From Allolobophora icterica (Eukaryota > Annelida > Clitellata > Crassiclitellata > Lumbricidae): a stretch of 64,000 bases of DNA. The translations under genes and the position numbers were made by a program. Under the pieces are notes generated by a model that saw nothing but the letters and a program-made list of their open reading frames with translations, was not told the DNA's origin and made no database searches. Below are positions 31,085 through 43,599 of the stretch, piece by piece (position 1 is the first letter of the stretch; each line of letters starts with the position of its first letter). The stretch covers positions 14,114,290-14,178,289 of the forward strand of contig OY744609.1 in NCBI GenBank assembly GCA_963556255.1, given 5' to 3'.

Positions 31085-32310
31085 CAATTCTGTTTATTTC
31101 CTGTATCCATTAACTGACAGTTATGCAGTATACGCAGTAAATACATTCTTAGAGGTCACGAGGCGCAGACCCAAAAGGGATGGAGATCCCGCTAATAGGC
31201 CACCTTTCACGGTGAATAATGCACAGTAACCACAGCGAATGGCAGCTAGTTTTAAAAAATCGATATCATACAGGAAGCACATCGATACACATGAGGTAAC
31301 TTAAGTAATAATACATTAGTTAGCTTACATCTAACCAATGTATCTTAACTAACAGATCTTAACTAATACACCCAATAATGCAAATCGGAAGGTTCAAATT
31401 ATTTGTTGAATCAGATAATGGCGTAATTTATTTTTGAAAGTGGGCACAAAAGGTAATTGACGGATAAATAGGGGTATCATGTTCTAAAGTTTAGCCCCTG
31501 CATATCTAATGGATGATAACCGGGTGTTTGTATGAGCAATTAAGTTAAAGAAGGGTTGACGATGAGGCTTGGATCCTCTTGTGGAATAGGAGTGGACATC
31601 AGAGGCAAGTAAAAAGAGTCGTCTATACACCACGGCTAATAAGTTATGCTCATTCCGATACATAAACTCACCTATCTGAGTAGTCATAATTTGTTCAATT
31701 TTTAACAACCTGTATTCAAGAAATAACTGGTCAGTATGTGAACCGTATGGAGTGCCGGCCACGAAACGGATTGCTCGTTTATGGAGGATAGTGAGTCTTT
31801 GAAGGTTGGATTTTTAACTCGAGGCCCAAATAAAATTGCAATAAGCGAGATATGGATAGATCAAAGTACATAGACTGTGTAGTAGAGGGTTAGCCGAACA
31901 TGAGATGGAAGTCTCTAGGCGCTCGTTACAGAATTCCAATATTCTTAGCTATTTAAGAGGAGATAGCTTTTATACGAACTTTCCAGGATAAATGCTGGTC
32001 TAATATTACTCCCAAGAATTTGGATGAACTTGTTTCGGTGATTGGAATAGGCCTATTACCAATATATAAAATATTAGAGTTTGTGTCACAGATTTTCCTA
32101 TGAGATTTAAATAGGATACAATTAGTCTTGTCTAGATTAAGGAATTTGTTGGCACGAAACCAATTGGCACTCCTAATTAGTTCGTCATTCAATGTTTGAT
32201 ATAGGGAGGTAAGGGATTTATTAGAATAAAAGATGTTAGTGTCATTGTGGCAAAGAGGATAACATACAGTTAGGGAGATTGTTAATGAAAATAAGGAAAA
32301 CAAAGGTACT
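31085..32310 (-). mobile_element. CR1-like LINE, 3' half with 3' UTR
   Basis: Read on the minus strand, the frame at 32303-31953 carries NDTNIF (the YADDT box decayed to HNDT), LIRSANWFRANKFLNLDKT and SKFLGVILDQHLSWKVRI. After a decayed stretch, LTILHKRAIRF, GTPYGSHTDQLFLEYRLLKI and YNTR-like text follow to YAGAKL at 31484. There a TAG replaces the conserved Trp codon; reading on gives NMIPLFIRQLPFVPTFKNKL and a normal stop near 31400. The 3' UTR ends AATAAACAGAATTGA at about 31085. Confidence 0.85.
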
Positions 32311-32608
32311 AAGTTCGATCCTTGGGGAACACCAAAGCGAACCGTGCAACTATGACTATAACGAAAATAACACTAACAAAAATGCATCGTTATTTTCGTC
32401 ATAAAAAATAAAAAGTGCAATGACGACAAACATGAGAACGTGAAAATACGCTTACACTAATAATATTCGCCCCGGATTTTGGATTTGTGAATTAACCTAG
32501 TACCGGGGTAGTAGTGGCGCATTTACTAAATTTAGGTATATTGTAAAAGTTTCTTTTATTGCGATTGCGACACAAGTTGACTACCGCAAATTCGCAAAAT
32601 TAGCAGTC

Positions 32609-32822
<214 letters not shown>

Positions 32823-32929
32823 GGCCCATTCCAGACAAATCTATTTTGTAAATAATGTTGAAGTCCCTGAGGGATCCTGTATACCTCGGGGCAAAAAAAA
32901 AAAAATAATAATAATAATAATAATCTGTT

Positions 32930-33005
32930 CTTTAATTAAGCGCCTGCAAACGCACTGCGCTGTACAGTGAACATACATATAGTAGAAACTGCAGCCACGT
33001 AGGGC
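32930..33005 (-). repeat. Retroposon 3' end related to 3991-4165
   Basis: CTTTAATTAAGCGCCTGCAAACGCACTG and the GAACATACATAT that follows match the 4016-4100 segment. Its adjoining tail is ATA rather than GTAA. Confidence 0.4.
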
Positions 33006-33009
33006 GCCT

Positions 33010-34105
33010 TACATACATGTATACAGTAGGAGCACATGACTACAATCTTGTGGTCAAAATGTCTCTAAAGATCTTGAGCGGTCGCAAACGTGGCAATGCT
33101 GTCTGGAGTCATTTCATGTACGAATTAGTCACAAATAAAAGTTCCTTATCATCAGCGGTGTTGATGTTAGTGAGGGGAAGTATGTGTCCAGCTCATAGCC
33201 GGTAAAAACACGATAAATCTACTCAATAATCTCAAGTGTCACCATCCACATACAAAGCTCGACGTCTGCGTAGAATGTAAGAAAGAATTGATTTAAAGGG
33301 AACTCGGCGGTTACAAAAGAAATTCAGGTTCAGCTTTCTATCCGTAGATTTAATCTTTGAAGGACGTTCTTGGTTTTAATAAATTTGAATCTAGAAATGG
33401 AATTTCATGATTTGATTGAGGGTTAATTTAAAAGGGGGGTGGAACTTGTTCAGTGTATTAACATATTTTATAAGTTCCTCGTGTGTTTAATTCTAAATAC
33501 CCAATAGGCCATCTATAAACCTATCATTGTTTGAACCTCTGGCAGTTGTTAAAAATTACAACAATTTTTGGCATAAGCATTTGTGCTAGCCCTTTCTGAG
33601 GCATCCAACTGTTACGTACCAGGCAACGACATTATTATTGTCACGCTTGTCACCCCTAGCAATCTGCGGAGTATTGCTTTTATTGGTATCATTATAACGC
33701 CTCTTTCACGACAAACCTTTTAGCCCGGCATGAGGTCTCAAAAGCCATACTTGTATGCGTCAAGCTCTGTAGGTGTAAACAGAGGCGTCTACACCATAGA
33801 AACCTTGGAGCAAATGCTCCATCCAAGAAATAGGGGGGGGGGGATCTGTCAGTGTGTGTTCCACCATTTTAGGCGGGGAAGGAACGGGAAGGGGGAAGAA
33901 GAGGGGGGAAAGGGACGTTGCTCCAATGACTTAGGGGGATAGACGCCCCTGGGTGTAAATGTAGGCCTAAATCTACGACATTTCTCAGCGCCACACCCAA
34001 AAGCCGCGCCAGAGAGACCAGCTTATTCATAGGGGCAAATACACCACAGTCACAGTGTTCCGACGGCAACCAAAGTGCTAGGGTGCATTGTAATCTAATC
34101 TGATC
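33010..34105. other. No recognised feature
   Basis: Short frames only. A G-rich run lies at 33831-33843. TAGGCCTA occurs at 33962. Confidence 0.4.
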
Positions 34106-34110
34106 TTATC

Positions 34111-34879
<769 letters not shown>

Positions 34880-35705
34880 CAATTTTTAGACTTTTCTAAG
34901 GCTTTTGACACTGTCAGACACTCTTTCCTGGCCGACCAACTGGCCATTGCACTAAGTTCCATGGCATCACATCGTCCCTGGTCTGAATTAATGCAAGTAT
35001 CATACAGGGCTCCGGCATGGCTCCCACCAATTTTGTTGTAGCCATGTCTGGTTTAAAACCTCTCTACCACTTTAATCGCATCTTCAAATAAGCAGATGAC
35101 TGCTATCTTCTCATACTGGCTTCTAATATCTCCACCACTGTTGCAGAACTTGACCACATAAATGCCTGGGCTCAGAGATGCAATCTTCATCTTAACCATT
35201 CTAAATCCAGCGACATTATCTTCACCAACCCCAAGACGATCCTTAAATCCAATCCACCACCTATATAAATGCGGAATCTCAAGGGTCTCTTCATTAAAAA
35301 TATTAGGAATTGAAATAACCGATAAGTTTGAATTCTCTCCTTATATCCAAAAACTGAGCATAAAGGCTAAACAATCCCTTTACGCTCATCGTATCTTGAT
35401 TTCTCATGGGCTCTCGGGCCCCAGGCCTCATGACGTGATACGGGCTACCAGTGTATGCTATGCTGTTCCCAGGTATGGTTGCTTTGCCAACAAGCAGGAA
35501 CTTGATCATTTGGGCGCAATTATTCGTAAGTTGGTTCGTCTTAACTCCCTCCCTCCTTCTTTTCCTACTTTTGAGGAACTCTGCAAAAAAGCTGATCGTG
35601 GTCTCTTTACTAGCATTCTCAAAAACCCTAGTCACCTCCTCCATGACCTTCTACCTCCCGTTCTAAAGACCGCGTATTATTTGCGCCCCTAATCTGATTC
35701 TCCCT
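34880..35705 (+). mobile_element. LINE reverse-transcriptase to C-terminus fragment
   Basis: Plus-strand frames read DFSKAFDTVRHSFLADQLA (motif A), then after an indel ADDCYLLILASNISTTVAEL (motif C) and NAWAQRCNLHLNHSKSSDIIF. An open frame at 35162-35692 holds SSLKILGIEI, LRPHDVIRAT-like and LDHLGAIIRKLVRL, ELCKKADRGLFTSILKNPSHLLHDLLP. It is dead because the RT motifs lie in different frames. Confidence 0.85.
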
Positions 35706-35789
35706 AGATTTGACTCCCTTAACCAACGAGGTTTCCTGTGTAGGATGCTGTACTGTAACAGTTAGGCTCTGTTTCTATTATTTCATTTA

Positions 35790-36220
35790 TCATCTAACGT
35801 CATTATAGTCATAGTTAAACGCCATTTGAACGATTTTCTTTTATGTCGGTTATCAGGACAATCACGTTGGAGGCTCCAGCAATAGTCTGCCATCATGTGT
35901 CTGTCCCATTTGCCTTGATACCTTTCTTCCATGACCTTTATATCTTGGTGAAACCTCTCACCTTGTTCCTCATTGACATGTCCAAGATTATATGGAAATC
36001 TATTTAAGTGGCTATGAAGAAAGTATACCTTTATGCTCATATTAGTACCCAAATTTCTTAAGTTTGTGAGCATGTTTTGCACCAGTTCTTCGTAATTGTC
36101 TGCTTAGTTGTTGCCTAAAAAGTTCTGCACAACTAAGACAAAACTCCAACAGGCAGAAGCTTCAGGACCATTCATACATTTTGTGAAATCAGAATCCATG
36201 ATAAGTTTACGATTCCAACT
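35790..36220 (-). pseudogene. Transposon-associated conserved hypothetical protein, one stop
   Basis: The minus strand reads FTKCMNGPEASACWSF, VVQNFLGNN, a TAA, then ADNYEELVQNM, MSIKVYFLHSHLNRFP, EEQGERFHQDIKVMEERYQG, and HMMADYCWSLQRD. From memory, the HSHLxxFP...EQGERFHQD...YQGKW...MMADYCW pattern is a multicopy uncharacterised protein of insects and other invertebrates, probably carried by mobile elements. Only one in-frame stop (near 36103) interrupts about 140 codons. The upstream 5' part is lost in a low-complexity ACATAC region. Function unknown. Confidence 0.7.
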
Positions 36221-36349
36221 TATATAGCATTCGAAGTGTCCGGAGTGGGGGTAGGTAACAGTGTCTGGACATGGTCCGGACAGGGTGTCCGGACAGTTCA
36301 CAGAGTACAGAGGGCAGCAACTAACATCAAGACATAATCCAAGCCAAAC

Positions 36350-36500
36350 AAGTAAATACATACACACATACAGGCAGACATACACACACATACAAAGACA
36401 CATACGCACACAAACAAAGACACATACGCACATATACAAAGACACATACGCACACATACAAAGAAGCATACAAACACACATACAAGGAGAGAAACACACG
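36350..36500 (+). repeat. (ACATAC)-rich array
   Basis: Impure ACACATAC(A/G)AAGACACATACGC units. A minus-strand Cys/Val/Leu-rich frame here is an artefact of the array. Confidence 0.85.
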
Positions 36501-36839
36501 GACGCGATGCTGGCTGACAAGTTCGCTACAAAACACAAAATTAAAATATTTAGTTGTTTATTTCGAGGTGTCCATTATCTCATGAACTAGAGCCAATTCG
36601 AAAAAACCACTTCCATTTTTTAATTCAGCGACCCCAAAATACCAAAGAATTGTTCAAATATCCTTGGCAACGAGAAAAATTTTTTTATTTGTTGACCAGT
36701 GTAATTAATGTGAGTGACTTCTCCCTTGGTATGAACGGTATATAGTAATATATAGATACATAGGCCTATTGTGGTTAATGCTATGTATATATACCAATGT
36801 GTGTTTGTTTATAAACTTTAGAAGATCTATTTAACAGAC

Positions 36840-36906
36840 GTTGTTCACCAGAGTGCTGTTTGGCAGCTGGTTTAATAAAGAATATACTTACTTACTTACT
36901 TACTTA
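36840..36906 (+). repeat. Retroposon 3' end with (ACTT)n tail, copy 2
   Basis: GTTCACCAGAGTGCTGTTTGGCAGC and AATAAAGAATATACTTACTT match the ends at 1931-2029 and, in reverse, 41516-41585. Confidence 0.6.
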
Positions 36907-38260
36907 TATGTGTTTCGACCTATCAGTTGAACTCGTCGTGGTTTCTGGTTGAAGCAATCTGTCATCCGGACGGGTCCCAGGCCCATGGATCCGGGGCAGG
37001 GGTCCTTTTTCGGTCCTTTATCTATTAACAGCGATCTCCTCTTTCCCAGGGGTCCGGCTGGTGACCCCGACGGCAACACCCCACAGCAGCTCAAGGACCT
37101 CGCGGTCTTCAGAGTATATGACAGCGTCGGCCAACATCAGTGAGAGCTTGTCAGTCTGCATTTGATGGATGGTCTAGATTACCCCTCCAATTAAAGGGGT
37201 CCATTCTTCGACCATCTCATATAATAATAATAATTGCCAATATTTATCATTAAACTCTCATTCTCCCCCCCCCAGTGCATGATGTACGATAAGTTATCTT
37301 TCTCTGTAGATTATACGTACATCAACTACATATGAAACATGGAAATCTTGCACCTTAACTAAATGTTATGGTAACCCAGTATTATTTTGTGCTGTCATGA
37401 AATTGGACAGCCAATACACATTATTTAATATATTTTCAGATATTGAGACTAACTTTCAATCTTGTAGGCCCTACTCTTTACGTGTTTTAGGCCTATTCAA
37501 TAAACGAATCATGAGTTGTAAACATAAGAATTTATGATTTTAGATATCGGTTTCAGATTACCGGGAGGTAACTTGAAACAGAGGGTAGCTTGAAGTCTTT
37601 ACATCGGCGTTCAACGGGCTTCAAAACATATCTTTCAAGGATATGGATTTCTTGGGCTCACCGTAAATGCCAGGCTAAGCTAAGCACAGGGTCACAGAAA
37701 TGGAAGGCTGACGATTATCTTGATAGACCAATTAGAAGAATATCGCACATTCTGCTGCGGAACAGCTTAATTGCTCCAAAGCCGCAATAAGTAGGCCTAC
37801 TTTAATTTAAAAACGCCCGAGTTTGGAGGAAGTAATATGATGCAATAGCGCAGCTGACACAACGGTGTAACGAAAACAACGTAAGGATGTGTACTGCGAA
37901 AATGTTCATTGCCAGTGAAGTTAGATTCTAAATTGATAGTAACGCAGATTTCAGGATTACAAGCAGACTATTTATCAAATCAGCACCACGGGATATCGTT
38001 AAGCAAACACGATGCTAATTAGCAAAAGTCAAATTACAGGCTACCACGCCCAGCAATCAATTGATTAATTTTGATTATGTAATGTAAGTTCAATCTCCAA
38101 GGCCCAGATGAAGCTTTGCACAGAATTCCATAAAATACTGAAGTCAAACAACTTTCTATGCAAGGTATTCCCAAAAGAGCTTGGTCACCTTCCAGTCTTA
38201 ATTTGTAGGCCTACTTAACACAAGAAGAAGCATCAGCCAGTATTAGCAAGCAGTAACGTA
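36907..38260. other. No recognised feature; GC-richer patch at 36940-37150
   Basis: 36940-37150 is distinctly GC-richer and open on both strands (about 64 codons each), but neither translation resembles a known family. TAGGCCTA occurs near 37490, 37792 and 38207. Confidence 0.35.
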
Positions 38261-38268
38261 GCTGAAGT

Positions 38269-39090
38269 CATAGTTGTTAAAAACGATAGAAACTAACTAA
38301 AAAACGGAAAAACGTCGTTTTATTCAGAAAAATAAAAAACGAGAAAAAACGGAAAAAACGAAAGAAAAAAATTATTTGACTTCTCACATCTTGTAGGCCC
38401 TACTGCAATTTAAAATTAAAAACCTTGTTTACAGAATTTAATCAGCAAATAACACAACTTTATTAGTAAACACTAAATAACATCAATCTACAACAATTAT
38501 TTTATTTCTTATAAGTTTGGTTTAATAAGAAATTGAGAAATTAAAAATATTGAAATCTTTTCAAATTTAAAATGTAAGCATAAATCCACACAAGTCCATG
38601 CTGACTAAGCTAACACAATTAAAAACTAAACTTTGAAGGTATAGACTATAATTTTATAGGGGCCTAGTGTAAACTTTCTCACAGTAAATACATTTCAATT
38701 TAGACAATGCTGAGTTTTTGTCTTTCTCGTTTTTCAAAGTAACGTGAATCCATTCCGCACCCTTTTCTTTTGGCATTTTAGAAAACTTAGAAATAACTTT
38801 ATAAAATTTTATTTCTTGTACTGTGCTATTTCATAAAGTATTTATTTCTCAAATGATGATGTAAATAGTGAGGTAAATTAGCTAAATCCTTGAAAGTACG
38901 GAGACAACGTAAGGGACATAAGAGAAAAATTAAACAGAAACTGAAAAACATTAACAGACAGTAAATAAATAAATAAATAAAGTTACCGGTACATAAAAAA
39001 CGGAAAAACGATAAGAAAATAAAAATAAACCCAAAAACGACGATTTAAAAAAAAAACATAAAAACGAAAAAAACGGTTTTAACATCTATG
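38269..39090 (-). mobile_element. hAT-like element with BED-finger remnant
   Basis: The 822-bp element has inverted ends (CATAGTTGTTAAAAACG and the complement CATAGATGTTAAAACCG) and an exact 8-bp target duplication GCTGAAGT (38261-38268 and 39091-39098). Both arms are rich in AAAACGG/AAAACGA. A short minus-strand frame encodes the start of a BED zinc finger, so this is a deletion derivative of an autonomous hAT. Confidence 0.92.
38654..38776 (-). pseudogene. BED zinc-finger N-terminus of hAT transposase
   Basis: 40 codons from an ATG at 38776 on the minus strand: MPKEKGAEWIHVTL, LSKLKCIYCEKVY, then a stop. The aromatic W plus C-x2-C pattern is the first half of a BED finger, the DNA-binding domain at the start of hAT transposases. 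The catalytic domain is absent. Confidence 0.65.
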
Positions 39091-39339
39091 GCTGAAGTGA
39101 TAAATAAATTGATCATTAAGGTCTTTAGCGGGTACATAGATGCAGTTACAAGCAATTTGGTCAGAGTTTACATGTAGTCGCAGCCGTAATTATAATCTCG
39201 AGATTTCTTTAGCGCCCACAAGGCTAAGTCGCCGGAACCAGCTTATTCACAGGCGCTCAGTCAAAACAGAATCAATAGTCTGGGGTCAAGATCCAAAGAG
39301 TCGATTAGCTTCCTATGCACAACGTTTTCAAAAACTTTT

Positions 39340-40080
39340 ATAACGTACAAACAGCCACGAATACGGAACTAAGTAACACAGTTTACCATGCACACCGCTG
39401 TCAAAAGTTTTCCTAATATCCAAAATAGCCATAAATGTTGAACTAAGTAACACAGTTTCTCATGCACAATGCTGTCAAAAGTTTTCCTAATATCCAAAAT
39501 AGCCATAAATGTTGAACTAAGTAACATAGTTTCCCATGCGCAACGCTGTCAAAAGCTTTCCTAATATCCGATAATAGCCATTAATGTTGAACTAAGTAAT
39601 ACAGTTTCCCATGCACAACGCTGTCAAAAGCTTTCCTAATATCCAAAATAGCCATAAATGTTAAACTAAGTAACACAGTTTCTCATGCACAACGCTGTCA
39701 AAAGCTTTCCTAATATCCAAAATAGCCATAACTAAGTAACACAGGTTCCCATGCACAACGCTGTCAAAAGCTTTCCTAATATCCAAAATAGCCATAAATG
39801 TTAAACTAAGTAACACAGTTTCCCATGCACAACGCTGTCAAAAGCTTTCCTAATATCCAAAATAGCCATAAATGTTAAACTAAGTAACACAGTTTCTCAT
39901 GCACAACGCTGTCAAAAGCTTTCCTAATATCCAAAATAACCACAAATGTTGAACTCAGTAACACAGTTTCCCATGCACAACACTGTCAAAAGCTTTCCTA
40001 ATACCCAAAATAGCCAGAAATTTTGAACTAAATCGGACAGTTTCCCATGCACGTCGCTTTCAAAAGCTTTTCTAACAAGT
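39340..40080 (-). repeat. 74-bp satellite derived from a reverse-transcriptase motif
   Basis: About nine to ten tandem units start CACAGTTT(C/A)CCATGCACA (39377, 39451, 39525 and so on). On the minus strand each unit translates as MAILDIRKAFDSVVHGKL, which is the motif A region of a LINE reverse transcriptase (DIRKAFDSV.H). Since 74 is not a multiple of three, the array is not one coding frame. One unit is shortened, and the last two are the most diverged. Confidence 0.9.
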
Positions 40081-40261
40081 ATATTGGCCGATCACAGCAA
40101 AATATCGCGTGCTGTCAAATACAACAATGACACGAATGCAAAGAATGAATTTGCAGCGATCGAATAGTAAACAGGCTGTGGTCCAAACGAACTGTATGTT
40201 GGGCATCTGTTCTATGCCCACCCATGCGTTTTAGCGGACTTGCTCGCGGCTCTACACAGAC

Positions 40262-40330
40262 ACAAAGGATCGAACCTGCACACTCTGCGATTTTAAGCGA
40301 GCGCTCACCTAATTGACTACTGTGTCTTAT
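40262..40330 (-). repeat. tRNA-derived SINE head, minus strand
   Basis: The minus strand reads ACAGTAGTCAATTAGGTGAGCG (A-box-like) and GCAGGTTCGATCCTTTG (B box). The cloverleaf closes poorly, so it is a SINE-type tRNA relic. Confidence 0.55.
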
Positions 40331-40499
40331 ATTTGTTTTTTTAAATATATACATGGGTTTATATGCGGTGGCCAGGCGACAAACAAGTCAGTGCTTTTAA
40401 CCTCAGAGCCGCAGTTTCGATCCCCGGGCCTGTCTTATTGAATCGAAATTGATCGCGTTGTCGGCTTGCGTATAACCTCTGAGGCCTTCGTCTTCGATA

Positions 40500-40556
40500 T
40501 CAGTAATGTAATGTAATGTAATGTAATGTAATGTAAATTAATGTAATGTAATGCCT
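40500..40556 (+). repeat. (ATGTA)n array
   Basis: About ten ATGTA pentanucleotide units with one variant. Confidence 0.95.
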
Positions 40557-41260
40557 TATTATTTCAAAACACAACAGTTGTGGTTAAAGACGGCTTCAGA
40601 TCTAACTGTAATTGTAATCGAACATTCGTAAAAGCACCACTCAACGATTCAGAGGCGCTCACGACCCAAGTCAGCGATGTCACTAACAAATAACATGGAC
40701 TTCAGGCGTGTCTGTAAGAGAAAGGTTGATGAGCTCAAACCGCAATTCCTGCGGAAGACGATTCTAACTAGATAGGCCATATACCCCGTGATCGATCGAG
40801 TCGAACTGCTACGATCGACTTGGCTCGGCCGACGATCGACTCGATCGACTTTGTCGACTAGTCGACCTCTCGTCGACTCGATCGACTTGGCAAATAAACG
40901 ATCGACTTGGTCGACTTTGTCGACCTGGACTGTATCTCTTGGTCAGGGGCCCTGGAGCCATGGCGCCAAAGGTGCCAATGCTCAGAAAAATTTTGGCTCT
41001 GTAGCGCCGAGGCAGAATCATGCTCACACAATTTTTGGCTAGCGCTTTGTTGTTGATGCTTGCTAAAGTAGTTATTGACTTATTGTGCTATAGACGCCTT
41101 TCATTTCATGAATATGTAGGCAAAGTATAATAAAAAATTTCCACTGATTGTAAAAAATTACAAAATTTATTCTTATTGGTTATATCGGATATAATGTATA
41201 ATCTTATCCATCTTAGGTCTGTAGCCTACTTATCTGAGGCTAGCTCACGCAACTTTTAAA

Positions 41261-42454
41261 TAGGGACCTGCGAATCACAAATTTTCCGTCGAATCGAATC
41301 TCGAATCGAATCGGGGTAAAGATTCGAATTCAAATCGAATCTCGAATCGAATCAGAGGGTAGGCCTACCATGTTTGATATTCATGTAGTGTATATGTGAT
41401 AGCGCAGGTGTACCACAGTATCAATACCTCAATAACATTTATGCAGTTTAAAATCAATTAAACTAAACATTAAGCTAATTAACAGAATTAACAATGACAC
41501 AAATAATTTATGAGTTAAGTAAGTAAGTTTATTCTTTATTTTACCAATTGCATAACCACACTTTGGTGTACATTCATCTAAGCCAGGCATGGCAACTTCT
41601 TTTAACAGAGGGCCGCCCTAAGATTTTAAGGGCAGCTCTGGGGTCGTATGCCAATCGCAGACTAATTTCTGCAGATTAATTTGCCCCAGAAAATGAAACA
41701 ATATTAATTTTATTCAAAATAAACATTGTGGAATAATTTTTATGGGTAAACTTCAAGTTTAAAGTAAATGAAAGTATTTTTTATGATGAAAGCATAATTA
41801 TCCTAATACCTACAGTTCTACACTACAATAAAAGAAGTAATATGTTTCAGTTTCTTCAGTTTTAAAATACACAAAACTGTGTACAAGGCATCCATTTGCT
41901 AGATGTGCAATATTTAATATATAATAATGATTAAGGTGAGATCTGACACTTCTTCCAACCACACAAATCCGGAATGTTTGCTTTAATGTTCGAAGTGCCA
42001 ATTCGAAGTTCATTGGAGAGATTGTCATCTGTTAGTCTGCATCCGTTTTTGCATTTTGTTAGTTTCATCTCTGAGAAGAACTGTTCACGAATTCGCGAAT
42101 ATAGGTGCTTGGGAACAGTGCAACCATTTTCAGGGCATGAAATCTATGTGAAGGGTAAGAGTCATGAGAAATGTATACAGTTTATAGAACTAAATCAGAG
42201 GTACTTCACGAAATTTCCTTTCCAATACACTGTTGCTGAGGGTTTGTTGTCGTCGCGTGCCGCGTTTCACGCAGAAATTCAACAACCAATCCACGCGCAG
42301 TAAACAATTAAAACAATTAGTTTACAACAAAGGGCTAATCATTTTTCTGACAAAGATTCGAAATTTTTCGAATCATGAAATCATTTTCGAATCGAATCGA
42401 ATACCGCCGCCCGATTCGTTTTCGAATCGAATATCGAAGCTTCGCAGGTCCCTA
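41261..42454. mobile_element. Nested hAT-like element, exact 8-bp duplication
   Basis: The 1194-bp element has ends TAGGGACCTGCGAA and TTCGCAGGTCCCTA and an exact 8-bp duplication CTTTTAAA (41253-41260, 42455-42462). The subterminal arms are arrays of TCGAATCGAA. An open frame at 41974-42303 matches nothing I know and may be transposase debris. It sits inside the TCGACT-ended element, so it is the younger of the two. Confidence 0.92.
41516..41585 (-). repeat. Retroposon 3' end with (ACTT)n tail, copy 3
   Basis: On the minus strand, ATGTACACCAAAGTGTGGTTA, AATAAAGAATAAACTTACTT. It matches copies at 1931-2029 and 36840-36906. It lies inside the nested hAT, so it either inserted there later or was carried by it. 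Confidence 0.65.
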
Positions 42455-42963
42455 CTTTTAAACACTTTCCGAGCCACAGATCTTGGCCAAATCGAAGCAT
42501 TCAGTTCCGTCCTAACATACAGACATTCGAACGTTTTGAGATCATCGCTACAGACTACAGAGCTGAAATTTCCTTAAACTAGCGCATATTTAACGCATCT
42601 TAATCTTTCCATTTTCACAGTAAAACTGTGGAAAATGTATCTGCAGCTTCTAACTAGGCCCTATACGAAATCACCAAAAGGCTCATAATTTGCACTGAAC
42701 TTCAAATCAGGTTAATACGATAGTTGTGCGTTTACAAAGCATCACGTCATCACATCATGTGGGTCATTTTGTGAAGAAGCCGCAAAAAATAGTAAGAAAA
42801 TATTTCATAGTCGAGCCGAGTCGAGGAAACAACGATCGACTCGACTTGTGAAAGCATATGATCGACTCGACTTGCAAGTCGATCGAGTCGAAGATTTTTC
42901 GATCGACTCGACTTGGCCGAGTTTCGATCGACTTGATCGACTGACTCGATCGATCACGGGGTA

Positions 42964-43350
42964 TAATAGGCCAGCACAAGCTAACATCTAGACTGAGCAT
43001 AGGCGGGGAACAACCAAAAAGTCTCTGGCTGCCCAGCGGAGAGTTGAGCGACCAGGAAGTGAAAAGACCGAGCTACGGAAGGTCTTGAGGTGTGAAGGAG
43101 CTACCCCGACCAAACCTTTGCGAATAAGAGTTAAATTTTGAACAGAATAGCTATTTCGGTAAGAGCACATACACAGCAGGGAGCCGCTTCGCATTTCGAT
43201 CGTGACTATATTTCTGAAAATTTTGTTGTAGTGCTAGATTTACCGTCTGAGTATTGATCTGACTGTAACTTGATTTTGGCGCCTCATCAATTTATGCTTT
43301 GTGTAGCCAATTAGAAACCGGAGCAATAGAATTTTCAAGCAATTACAATA
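42964..43350. other. No recognised feature
   Basis: Only short frames before the ATG array. Confidence 0.4.
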
Positions 43351-43353
43351 ACA

Positions 43354-43598
<245 letters not shown>

Positions 43599-43599
<1 letters not shown>

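Larger units (their letters stand above)
40784..42961. mobile_element. TIR element with TCGACT-rich ends, hosting a nested hAT
   Basis: The outer ends CCCCGTGATCGATCGAGTC are inverted copies (40784 inward and 42961 inward) flanked by TATA on both sides (TA or TATA duplication). Each end runs into 120-150 bp of GATCGACT/GATCGAGT repeats that can fold on themselves. The element is about 2.18 kb with a later 1.19-kb hAT insertion. No transposase frame was recognised. Confidence 0.8.

Noticed and set aside
36104..36538. 144-codon Cys/Val-rich frame as a membrane protein
   Set aside because: Its N-terminal part translates an ACATAC array; only its last ~35 codons belong to the conserved hypothetical protein remnant.
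39340..40080. CRISPR-like repeat array
   Set aside because: Units are contiguous 74-bp repeats without unique spacers, and the genome is eukaryotic.
41974..42303. 109-codon frame as hAT transposase
   Set aside because: No BED finger, DDE or dimerisation motif is visible in it.
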